From contig CM067105.1 of NCBI GenBank assembly GCA_034008185.1, positions 868,001-932,000 of the forward strand: 64,000 nt of DNA. Direction: 5' to 3'. Positions 24,385-34,069 of the stretch are shown here, one piece after another. The DNA is from Gorsachius magnificus. Lineage: Eukaryota > Chordata > Aves > Pelecaniformes > Ardeidae. The notes beneath the pieces were generated by a model. That model was not told where the DNA came from. It was given only the letters and a program-made list of their open reading frames with translations, and searched no databases. The translations under genes and the position numbers were made by a program. Within the stretch, counting starts at the first letter, position 1; the number at the start of each line of letters is the position of its first letter.

Positions 24385-25344
24385 TCACTTGTGAAGTGAA
24401 ATGGGCAGCTTATTGCTGCTGAATGACACTGATCGAATCAGCTTCTTCAGCACGTCCTTGAGATCCTGGTTCCTCATGCTGTAGATGAAGGGATTCACTG
24501 CTGGAGGGACCACTGAATACAATACACTAACCACCAGATCCAGGGATGGGGAGGACATGGAGTGGGGCTTCAGGTACGCAAATGTGCCAGTGCTGATAAA
24601 CAGGGAGACCACAGCCAGGTGAGGGAGGCACGTGGAAAAGGCTTTGTGCCGTCCCTGAGCAGAGGGGATCCTCAGCATGGCCCTGAAGATCTGCACATAG
24701 GACACCACAATGAAAACAAAACAGCCTAAAGCTAAAGAAAAGCTAACCACAATAAGCCCAGCCTCCCTGAGGTAGACATCTGAGCAGGAGAGCTTGAGGA
24801 TCTGGGGAATTTCACAGAAGAACTGATTCAAAGCATTACCCTTCCAGAGAGGTATGGAAAATGTACTGGCAGTATGAAAGAGAGCACTGAGAAACCCACT
24901 GCCCCAGGCAGCTGCTGCCATGTGGACACAAGCTCTGCTGTCCATGAGGGTCCCATAGTGCAGGGGTTTGCAGATGGCAACATAGCGGTCATAGGCCATG
25001 ACAGTGAGAAGAGAAAACTCTGCTACTACTAAGAAGGAAAACAGAAAGAGCTGGGCAGCACATCCTGCATAGGAGATGGCCCTGGTGTCCCAGAGGGAAT
25101 TGGCCATGAATTTGGGGAGAGTGGTGGAGATGTAGCCCAGGTCGAGGATGGAGAAATTGAGGAGATAGAAGTACATGGGGGTGTGGAGGCGGTGGTCACA
25201 GGCTATGGCGGTGATGATGAGTCCGTTGCCCAGGAGGGCAGCCAGGTAGATGCCCAGGAAGAGCCAGAAGTGCAAGAGCTGCAGCTCCCGTGTGCCTGTG
25301 AACTCCAGGAGGAGGAACTGGGTGATGGAGACGCTGTTGGACAT
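24385..25344 (-). CDS. Olfactory receptor, family 14-like, intact
   Basis: An odorant G-protein-coupled receptor of 319 residues that would act in the cilia membrane of olfactory neurons. The frame is open further upstream (to 25473), but the start at 25344 (MSNSVSITQF) matches the other copies and the usual OR length. All landmarks are present: LLGNGLIIT in TM1, HTPMYFYLLN in loop 1, CAAQ with the TM3 cysteine, MAYDRYVAICKPL, SYVQIFRAML after TM5, KAFSTCLPHLAVV into TM6, and PPAVNPFIYSMRNQ in TM7. The usual N-terminal sequon (NSS) is changed to NSV, so the common glycosylation site is lost, which is odd for an OR. The gene is flanked by its 3' duplicon and the upstream module with a candidate 5' exon. 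No disabling change is seen; expression and ligand are unknown. Confidence 0.95.
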   Translation of the reverse strand: MSNSVSITQFLLLEFTGTRELQLLHFWLFLGIYLAALLGNGLIITAIACDHRLHTPMYFYLLNFSILDLGYISTTLPKFMANSLWDTRAISYAGCAAQLFLFSFLVVAEFSLLTVMAYDRYVAICKPLHYGTLMDSRACVHMAAAAWGSGFLSALFHTASTFSIPLWKGNALNQFFCEIPQILKLSCSDVYLREAGLIVVSFSLALGCFVFIVVSYVQIFRAMLRIPSAQGRHKAFSTCLPHLAVVSLFISTGTFAYLKPHSMSSPSLDLVVSVLYSVVPPAVNPFIYSMRNQDLKDVLKKLIRSVSFSSNKLPISLHK

Positions 25345-26049
25345 CTGCTGCCTCTGGGCATGGGTAATTGTGGAAGGAGGAGAGCACACTGACAAGTTCA
25401 GACAGTTTTCTCTGAGAAAATCCCTTCCCATCATTAACCACCACCCCTCTGCAAGCCCCACCTGTCCCACCACACACCAAAATGCAAATTGCCTCTCTCC
25501 TTTTTGGCAGGACCTGTGCTCATCTCCCTGGCTGGACCGTCAGTTTGTACTTTCTGAGTCTGCTGTGAGGAGCTCAAGGAGTCAGCCCTGCCCTATAGCA
25601 TTGGTCCCTGGGAGAGGGGAGGACAATTTTTCATATTTAGAATAGACTATTCTAAATATAAACAGTGCCTGTAGTTACTGTATAGATCAGATATAACCCA
25701 CTTATAACATAGAAGGTATGTTCAACATCTTCCAGCATGATAATGTCGGGGAAGCACTTGGATGTCCTAAGGGCTGCATTTCCCAGAGCCCCAAACACCA
25801 CGATGTGCTTAGGGAATTTTCTCCCATGGAGACAGCTGCATGGCAGGACTTGTGGCGTCAGTGTCTTGAGCTGCCCCTAAAACCTGAACCACAGAGAGTT
25901 TGAGGGGAAGAAAAGGGCAGTGGAGGCAGTGAGGCCACATGGAGACATGCCCCAGTGCTCCTGACAAGGGAGAACAGGGAGAGACAAGCCCCCAGGAGCT
26001 TCTCCTTCTTGGAAGCTGTGCTGCCAGGAAGCAACTCAGCCTGAGATGC

Positions 26050-28084
26050 CTCAGACTTGAAGACAGAAGCTGTCCTGGGTGGGAGAGGATCCTGGAAGCA
26101 TTGCTATGGGGCAGGCATCAACACTGCAGGGGATGGCAGGAAGCTGCCCGAGTTGCCCCTCTGATGGTTCTTCTGGCAGTAGCTCCCTCTCACTCTCTGC
26201 CCCTGCCTCCCCTGCCTGGAGCTGTCCCTGCCAGGAGCTCTTTCTCTCTCCCCATGTCTCCTCCCTGCCACTGCTCACAGAGCCCATCCCACCCGCTGAG
26301 AGCTCAGCTCTGCCCTGCAGACACCTCCTGGCAGGAAGGCACTGCCCAGGGGCATCTCTCTGTGTGTGCAGATACTGATGAGGGTGTCAGAGCAGCCCTG
26401 ATGAGGCTGGAAAGGAGATGCTGGTGCTGTCTGTAAGACAGTGAGCCTTGGCATTCCTCTCTAAGTGAAAATGATTTGGAGTTTCAGCACCTCCTCCATA
26501 AACGAAAGATTAATTTCTGTCTTATACTCCCCACCCATAAATCCAAGAGTAGAGGACAGAAAGCACAGATTCCTTCCCTTTCATGTAACCCCTGCCTTTA
26601 TATCCCTCCTGAGGAGTCCCTTCAAGAATGCTCTGGGTGTGACCCGTGAGCAGCTCTTATCCATGCAGCACCCTCTCAACAGCAGAAGGACCCTGCTCTG
26701 CCAGGTCTCTTCTTCCATGCACAGCTTCTCCCTGCAGAACCCCAGGGAGCTCCCCGGGCAGGCTGAGTGCTGACCCTGGCAGGCGGCAGAGTCCCTGCCC
26801 TGGCACACAGCCCCCTGGAGTGCAGGGACCCTGCTGGGGAGGACAGCCCTGGGCACTCCTGCCTGCACACCCACCTTCACATACCTACCACCGATCCAGG
26901 GACAAGGGAGCTGTCTTACTCTGTCCCTCTGATGGTTTCAAAGCAAACCTTCCTGTGGAGGATCCCACCATCTTTCCTGATGAAGAAACTGGGAGCATCA
27001 TCCTGACAGATCCTCTGTGCTGTGGGATGTGCCAGCTCAGGAGATCGCTCCAGGAACACCACATACATTGCCCTGTACCCAGAAACTTACCATGTAAAAG
27101 GCTGGGAAGATGTCTACCCCACTGAGCTCTTGGCATCCTCCCACTCCAGGATGCCTTTTAATTCTCTCCCACCTCTCCCCTCTGCACTTGCAGGCAGTGC
27201 CCTCAGCCCTGCTGTGCTTTGCAGAGGAGCTGCTCCTGGGCAGAGCTGTCTCTCTGCAGCGCTGCCCACTTGTCACGAGCTCCCTCCATCCCAGGAGCCC
27301 AGCCCAGCTCAGCAGCAGAGGACCAGCCCAAGGCAGCACTTGCTCTGCCCCCTTGGGGCTCCCTCCAGGTGTCCCTGGGGCTCCAGGGGAACCTGCTGTG
27401 ACACAGCCTGAAGTCATCCCTGATGTTCCCTCCTTCAGCTGGGGAGAGACACTTCATTCCTGCAGTTTCATTTCTCAAATGGTCTGAGTCCAAGATTTAA
27501 CTCTTCATCATCATCATTAGACAGGAAACCAAGACAGTGACCAGGAGGGACCTCCTTTACCTCTTCTGAGGGAAGGTATTCAGCTGAGTCAATGAAGCAG
27601 GTCATTCTGGGTCTGTGGTCCTGGGGTTAGAAGGGGACTCAGCTCCCTCCCCTGCCTGCCGCAAACCCACAGGTGGTGGGATTCCTCTTGCATCAGGTGT
27701 TCAGCTGGGCACAAAATGGGCAGCTGCATGCGAGCTCCATGTCTCAGCTCCCATGGTAATTACTGGAGATGGAACCCAGGAGTGAGGTGTTCAGATGCAA
27801 ACTCCTGGTGACTTTTGAGGTGCCAGAGTTGGTCCAAGATATGTGCAGTAAACTGCAGGCTCTAATAGAGCAATGCAAAGAGACAAGGCAGCGTCTGGGG
27901 GCATCATCTTGGACACTGATGGCGAATCCCTTTGGCCAATTCATGCCCTTTGGTAAGGTGAAGGGTTTGTGAGAAGCACAGGGAGAGAACAGTGTGTGTA
28001 GAGCAGTCACTGTGTTAAAGACAGGCAGAAGACATGAAATAATGGTGAGGAGAAGAGTCGTGCTGAAGTGAAATAGGTTGAATT
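26050..28084. repeat. OR upstream module, copy 2
   Basis: Same order of blocks as at 7990-9920. It is cut at 28084, where ERV internal sequence begins immediately after gaaataggttgaatt; copy 1 continues past that word with unrelated sequence. Confidence 0.85.
27085..27165 (-). promoter_or_regulatory. Candidate OR promoter and 5' noncoding exon, unit 2
   Basis: On the receptor strand an ATTAAAAG box (27155-27162) is followed about 70 bp later by donor GTAAGT (27090 to 27085). A pyrimidine-rich stretch ending CCCAG lies just before the ATG at 25344, which gives an intron of about 1.7 kb. Role inferred from conservation among units and from known OR gene structure. Confidence 0.38.
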
Positions 28085-28581
28085 GTGGCTGGCGCACTCT
28101 GACAATACGGACAAAGTCTCTCTTCCTGGGTCACATGGGCCTGTGTCTTGGCTGTGAAAAAATTGCCCGAAAAACTGTCCTGGGAATTCCAGCAAATCAA
28201 ACAGGATATGTCTTTCTCCCCACCTGTATGGACCAGCATCTCAGCCATTAGGAGTAAGCATTCCTCTGCTCAAGAGAGAGCATACACAGCACGGGCCACA
28301 CTGTGGTTCCACCTGCATTATCATGGAGAGGGAATGAGGAATTGGGATGGAAGTTCTACCTTGACCCTAGAAGCATGGGTACATGACTTGCAAGGAAAAC
28401 AACAAAAGGAAACTTATTGCTCTGGTTTCCAGTGGGCAGTTCCACAGAAAGAATAGAAGGGCTGATCTTATGCCTGATCTTAATGAAGGAACTCTTGACT
28501 CCTGTTTAAAAGTGAGTAGCAAATAACGTGGGCCCTGCCTCCAGCCAGGTGGAGGAAAGAAACAACTAGGTTTCCTGGGCT

Positions 28582-28970
28582 GTGTGGATTCCATGGCGTG
28601 GCATGTCAGACCCCCAGGAGTATAAAGCTCTAGTGGACACCAGTGCAAAATGTACCCTAATGTCATCAAGCTATACAGGGGCAGAACCCACCTGGATTTC
28701 TGGAGTGGCAGGGGGATCCCAACAGCCAACTGTAGTGGAGGCCAAAGTGAGCCTAACTGGGAATGAATGGCAAAAGCACTGCATTGTGACTGGCCCAGAT
28801 GCTCCGTGCATCCTTGGCAGAGACTACCTCAGGAGAGGGTATTTCAAGGACCCAAATGGGTACTTGTGGGTTTTTGGTAGAGCTGCATTGGAGGCAGAAG
28901 AAATTAAGCAGCTGTCTGCTTTTCCTGGTCTTTCAAAGGACCCTTCTGTTTTGGGGTTGCTGAGGGTCGA
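28582..28970 (+). pseudogene. ERV pol: aspartic protease
   Basis: A retroviral-type aspartic protease, part of a 182-residue open frame that runs on into the start of reverse transcriptase. The active-site loop reads VDTSAK, so the usual Asp-Thr-Gly has Ser for Gly. The C-terminal signature CILGRDYLRR is present. The protease would cut Gag-Pol; the changed active site probably impairs it. Confidence 0.75.
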
Positions 28971-29700
28971 AGAACAAGAAGTGCTGATTGCCACCACAAC
29001 ACTGCACAGGCGGCAATATCGCACCAACCGAGACTCCCTGATTCCCATCCATAAGCTGATTCGTCGACTGGAGAACCAAGGAGTGATCAGCAAGACTCCT
29101 CACCCTTTAACAGTCCCATATGGCCAGTGAGAAAGTCTGATGGAGAGTGGAGACTGACAGTAGACTATCGTGGCCTGAATGAAGTTACGCCACCACTGAA
29201 TGCTGCCATGCCGGACATGTTAGAACTTCAGTACGAACTGGAGTCAAAGGCAGCCAAGTGGTATGCCACAATTGATATTGCAAATGCTTTCTTTTCAATC
29301 CCTTTGGCAGCAGAGTGCAGGCCACAGTTTGCTTTTACTTGGAGGGGCATCCAGTACACCTGGAATCGACTGCCCCAGGGGTGGAAACACAGCCCTACCA
29401 TTTGGCATGGACTGATCCAGACTGCACTGGAACAGGGTAAGGCTCCAGAGCACCTGCAATACATTGATGACATCATTGTGTGGGGCAATACAGCAGAAGA
29501 AGTTTTTGAGAAAGGGAAGAAAATAGTCCAAATCCTTCTGAAGGCTGGTTTTGCCATAAAAAAAAGAGTAAGGTCAAGGGACCTGCACAGGAGATCCAGT
29601 TTTTAGGAATCAAATGGCAAGATGGAAGTCGTCAGATTCCAATGATGTGATCAATAAAATAACGGCTATGTCTCCACCAACTAGCAAAAAAGGAAACACA
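28971..29700 (+). pseudogene. ERV pol: reverse transcriptase, frameshifted
   Basis: The N-terminal part (IHKLIRRLENQGVI) ends at a frame break near 29100. The main palm part is open at 29127-29606, with RLTVDYRGLNEV, TIDIANAFFSIPL, LPQGWKHSP and the catalytic YIDDIIVWG. A second break falls at an A-run (about 29558-29565), and a third precedes the thumb/connection segment near 29700. The motif order is normal for a retroviral polymerase; the breaks rule out a full-length product. Confidence 0.92.
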
Positions 29701-29707
29701 AGCTTTC

Positions 29708-30814
29708 TTGGGCATTGTGGGTTTTTGGAGAATGCATATTCCAAATTACAGCCAGATTGTAAGCCCTCTCTATCAAGTGACCCGGAAGAACAATGATTTC
29801 GAATGGAGCCCTGAGCAACTACAAGCCTTTGAACAAATTAAACAGGAGATAGTGCATGCAGTAGCCCTTGGACCAGTCCGGGCAGGACAAGATGTAAAGA
29901 ATGTGCTCTACACTGCAGCTGGGGAGAATGGCCCTACCTGGGGCCTCTGGCAGAAAGCACCAGGGGAGACCCGAGGCCGACCCCTTGGGTTTTGGAGTCG
30001 GGGATACAGAGGATCTGAGGCCTGCTATACTCCAACTGAAAAAGAGATATTAGCAGCGTATGAAGGGGTTCAAGCTGCTTCAGAAGTGATTGGTGCTGAA
30101 GCACAGCTCCTATTGGCACCCCGACTGCCGGTGCTGGGCTGGATGTTCAAAGGGAAGGTCCCCTCTACACATCATGCGACTGATGCTATGTGTAGTAAGT
30201 GGGTTGTGGTGATTACGCAACCAGCTGAAATAGGAAAAGGCAGCTACCCAAGAATCTTGGAAGTGATCATGAACTGGCCAGAAGGCAAAGATTTTGGACT
30301 ATCACCAGAGAAGGAGGCGATGCATGCTCAAGAAGCCCCACTGTACAATAAACAGCCAGAAAATGAGAAGCAATATGCCCTGTTCACTGATGGGTCCTGC
30401 TGTCTTGTGGGAAAGCATTGGTGGTGGAAGGCTGCTGTATGGAGTCCTACAAGACAATTTGCAGAGACTGCTGAAGGAGAAGGTGGATCGAGTCAGTTTG
30501 CAGAGGTGAAAGCCATCCAGCTGGCTTTAGATATTGCTGAAAGAGAAAAATGGCCAGTTCTCTATCTCTATACTGACTCATGGATGGTGGCAAATGCCCT
30601 GTGGGGGTGGTTGCAGCAATGGAATCAGAGCAACTGGCAGCGCAGAGGCAAACCCATCTGGGCTGCTGCACTGTGGCAAGATATTGCTGCCCAGGTAGAG
30701 AACCTGGTTGTACAGGTAAGTCACGGAGATGCTCGTGTACCCAAGAGTCGGGCCTCTGAAGAACATCAAAATAACCAGCAGGCAGATCAGGCTGCTAAGA
30801 TTGAAGTGGCCTAG
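29708..30814 (+). pseudogene. ERV pol: connection and RNase H, open 368-residue frame
   Basis: A long intact stretch starting in the end of the polymerase (FWRMHIPNYSQIVSPLYQ) and running through connection to RNase H. The catalytic acidic motifs FTDGSC, AEVKAIQLAL, YTDSWMVANAL and ADQAAK are all present. It stops with TAG right after RNase H, as in the minus-strand fragment A. Listed as a pseudogene because it is an internal piece of a broken polyprotein with no start of its own, although the domain is undamaged. Confidence 0.9.
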
Positions 30815-30819
30815 GTGGA

Positions 30820-31700
30820 TCTGGATCTGGCAATACAAGGGTGAATTGTTTCTAGCTCGGTGGGCCCATGACAGCTCAGGCCATCAAGGAAGAGATGCAG
30901 CATATAGATGGGCTCGTGATCGAGGGGTGGACTTGACCATGGACACTATTGCACAGATTATCCATGAATGTGAAACATGTGCTGCGATCAAACAAGCCAA
31001 GCGGTTAAAGCCTCTCTGGTATGGAGGACAAAGGCTGAAATATAAATTTCGGGAGGCCTGTCAGGTTGATTGTATCACACTCCCACAAACCTGCCATGGC
31101 AAGCCCTATGTGCTCACCATGGTGGAAGTGACCACCGGATGGCTGGAAACATATCCCGTGCCCCATGCCACTGCCTGGAACACTATCCTAGGCCTTGAAA
31201 AACAAGTCCTGTGGTGACATGGCACTCCAAAAAGAATTGAGTCAGAGAATGGAACTCATTTCCAAAGCAGCCTCATATACAAATGGGCCAAAGAGCATGG
31301 CATTGAGTGGGTCTGTCACATCCCCTATCATGCACCAGCCTCTGGGAAAATGGAACGATACAATGGACTGTTAAAACTACACTGAAAGCAATGGGTGGTG
31401 GAACATTCAAACATTGGGATACACATTTAGCAAAAGCTACCTGGTTAGTCAACACCAGAGGATCTGCCAACCGAGCAGTCAAACCTCTTACATACAGGAG
31501 AAGAGGATAAAGTCCCTGTAGTGCATGTAAAAAATATGCTGGGGCAGAGAGTCTGGGTTTCTCCTGCCTCAGGTAAAGGGAAACCCATCCGTGGGATTGC
31601 TTTTGCTCAGGGACCTGGCTCTACTTGGTGGGTGATGCGGAAGGACAGGAAATTCCAATGTGTACCTCAAGGGGTTTTGATTTTGGGTGAAAATAGCCAA
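30820..31700 (+). pseudogene. ERV pol: integrase, broken
   Basis: The zinc-binding part shows His residues (WAHDSSGHQG) and CETC about 40 residues later. The first catalytic Asp lies in QVDCITLP. An in-frame TGA follows QVLW near 31215. Beyond it the second catalytic position reads Glu (ESENGTH) where the DDE core has Asp, and further breaks follow near 31380. The C-terminal region is recognisable up to about 31700 by match to 18050-18240 and 20050-20340. Inactive. Confidence 0.87.
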
Positions 31701-32112
31701 TGAACTGAATTGTATAACGTTAATTGCTGTATAATACAGTATGTCATCATTTTTACTATTGCTGTATGTCCTATCAATGGTATAACAGTAAGAATCGCCC
31801 AGATTAAGAAGAATGAATTCTGAAGACACTGAGGAAGTGCAGCGGATGGAACCAGAACTGACTTCAGCAAGCGACAACCCAACACCAGACCCCATCTCTC
31901 CTGCCCTGAAAGACTGTTACAACAGATGGAGCCCAAAACCGTGGACTAAATGAATCCAATGGACATTTTAGAGGGATGGCCCATAGACTAAGGGAATGCT
32001 ATCTGTGTATATATCAAAAAAAAAAATGGGAAGGTGGTGGTGATTAATTGGAATGTATTGTAAGGGCAGGACCTAAGCATGACGTAAATAGTATAGAATA
32101 AGGGGTGGATAA

Positions 32113-32696
32113 TGTCCTGGTTTCGGCTGAGATAGAGTTGATTTTCTTCATAGTAGCTAGCATAGTGCTGTGCTTTGGATTTAGTGCCAGAAGAGTGTTG
32201 ATAACACACTGATGTTTTTAGTTGTTGCCAAGTAGTGCTCAGACTGCTCAAGGACTTTTTGAGCTTCTCCTGCTTGGCCAGGTGCATAACAAGCTGGGAG
32301 TACAGCACAGCTAGGACAGCTAACCCAAACTGTCCAAAGAGCTATTCCATACCATATAACATCATGCTAGGGGTGTGTGTGTTAGTTTGTCAGTTGCTGT
32401 GGGAGTGATTGCTGCTTGGGGAGTGATCGTTGCTCGGGACGGGCTGGGCATCAGTCGGCGGGTGGTGCGCAATTGCATTGTACATCATTCATTTTATATA
32501 TTCTGTATATTCTCTTACCATTATTATTATTACTGTTGTTATTATTTTCTCTTATTAAACTGTCTTATACCTCAGCCCATGGCTCTAACATTTTTTTTTT
32601 TTCCTTCCCGATTCTGTCCCCCACCCCACTGAGCGAGGGGGGAGTGAGCGAGCGGCTGCATGGTACTTTAGTTGCCAGCTGGATTAAACCACGACA
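32113..32696 (+). mobile_element. 3' LTR of the ERV-L remnant
   Basis: Begins TGTCCTGGTTTCGG and ends TTAAACCACGACA, 584 bp with TG...CA termini. An ATTAAA (about 32555) serves as candidate poly(A) signal, followed by a T-run and the gggagtgagcgagcgg block shared with the LTRs at 38726 and 44064. CR1 sequence starts right after it. Confidence 0.93.
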
Positions 32697-32699
32697 GTG

Positions 32700-33275
32700 G
32701 CTAACAGGTCAAGGGAGATTATCTTCCCCCTCTACTCTGCCCTGGTGAGATCTCACATGGAGTACTGTGTCCTGGAGTGCTGTGAACAGCTCCCTGGTTC
32801 AAGAAATATGAGGAACTCCTAGAGAGAGTTCAGAGAAGAGCAACTAGGATGACAAAGGGACTGGAGCATCTCCCCTATGAGGAAAGGCTGAGAGAGTTGG
32901 GCTTGTTCAGCCTGAAGAAAAGAAGACTGGGAGGGGACCTCATCAACACGTACAAATATCTTAAGGGTGGGTGCCACGAGTACGGAGCCAGACTCTTCTC
33001 AGTGGTGCCCAGCGACAGGACAAGGGGCAGTGGGCACAAACTGAAGCATAAAGGTTTCAGTTGAATAAGCGGGAGAACTTCTTGACTTTGAGGGTGACAG
33101 GGCCCTGGAACAGGTTGCCCAGGGGGGCTGTGGAGTCTCCTGCTCTGCAGATAGTCAAAGCCCTCCTGGACGAAGTCCTGTGTAACATGCTCTAGGAAAA
33201 CCTGCTTAGCAGGGGGGTTGGACTAGAGATCTCCCGAGGTCCCTTCCAACCCTTGCATTTGTGATTCTGTGACTT
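32700..33275 (+). mobile_element. CR1 LINE 3' fragment
   Basis: 3' end of CR1 ORF2 and 3' UTR. The open piece at 32849-33064 contains [20 protein letters not shown], and the terminus is ggttggactagagatctc ... gattctgtgact. It starts at the boundary of the ERV LTR. Confidence 0.9.
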
Positions 33276-33930
33276 TGTCACATGAAACTGCTGCTAACAC
33301 AGAAGGGCCTGCCAACATCTGCACTCCCAGCGCTAAGGAACCAGAGCGGCAGTAGGCAGTTTGATATATTTGGGGTTTTTAAAACTTCCCTCCCACTATG
33401 GGGAATGTTCTTGAATGTCAGAATCTCTCAGGTTTCTGCTGAACTCAGGGAGAAAAAAGCGAGTCCTGTGAGGCAAGAGGATTATTCCCTGGCCTTGCAC
33501 CTTTCTGAGATGGAGAGTGATCTCACTTCCATGTTTTCTTGAAAAGCCACCAGACACTGCTGAGAGCAAAGAGATCCACCACAAACCACTAAATGTCTCA
33601 CCCTTTCTCAAGATCTCAGCACCCCTCTTCTAGCCCAGGACACACGTGGCTCATTTCCCCAACCCAAGAGCATGACCTCCATTGTAACACCTTTGTGCTT
33701 CTCCAGTGGGGGTTTAAGAAAAAAAAAAAAAAGGTTGTATGGGACAGGTTTGTATCAGGGAGAGAATCTCAGACCTTGGGAGGATACCTCAGGGAGGTAG
33801 CATATTCTCCTTCTGATGGTATTTCAGGTATGGACAATCAGCTCATAATCCAGCCCCACAGACTGCATTGGCCAGAACTACACATGCACTAGGAAAACTT
33901 GGACACTTGTTCCTGTGGACAGAACTGCAT

Positions 33931-33948
33931 GGGGGGGGGGGGGGGGGG
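33931..33948 (+). repeat. Run of 18 G
   Basis: The right arm has a mixed sequence (gggagacccacaag on the reverse strand, near 54715) at the equivalent place. Either a mutation or a base-calling artefact. Confidence 0.8.
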
Positions 33949-34069
33949 CACAAAATCAGTGTCTGACTGCAGCTGAATCAACACCTCCCCAGAGAACCTG
34001 GCAGCAAAAATGAAGTAACAAAAACAATAACACAGACCAGTGGAGACACAAGCAAATAGCCAGTGAGGG

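Larger units (their letters stand above)
28085..32696 (+). mobile_element. ERV-L provirus remnant, 5'-truncated, with 3' LTR
   Basis: The best preserved endogenous retrovirus in the window: possible gag end (28085-28570), protease, reverse transcriptase, RNase H, integrase, a noncoding 3' region (31700-32112) and the 3' LTR. There is no env region. The 5' LTR and most of gag are absent because the left edge abuts the OR module at 28085. Several frameshifts, a stop in integrase and altered catalytic residues make it inactive. Confidence 0.93.

Noticed and set aside
31700..32112. Possible env gene between integrase and LTR
   Set aside because: No frame of useful length or membrane segment; ERV-L elements normally lack env.
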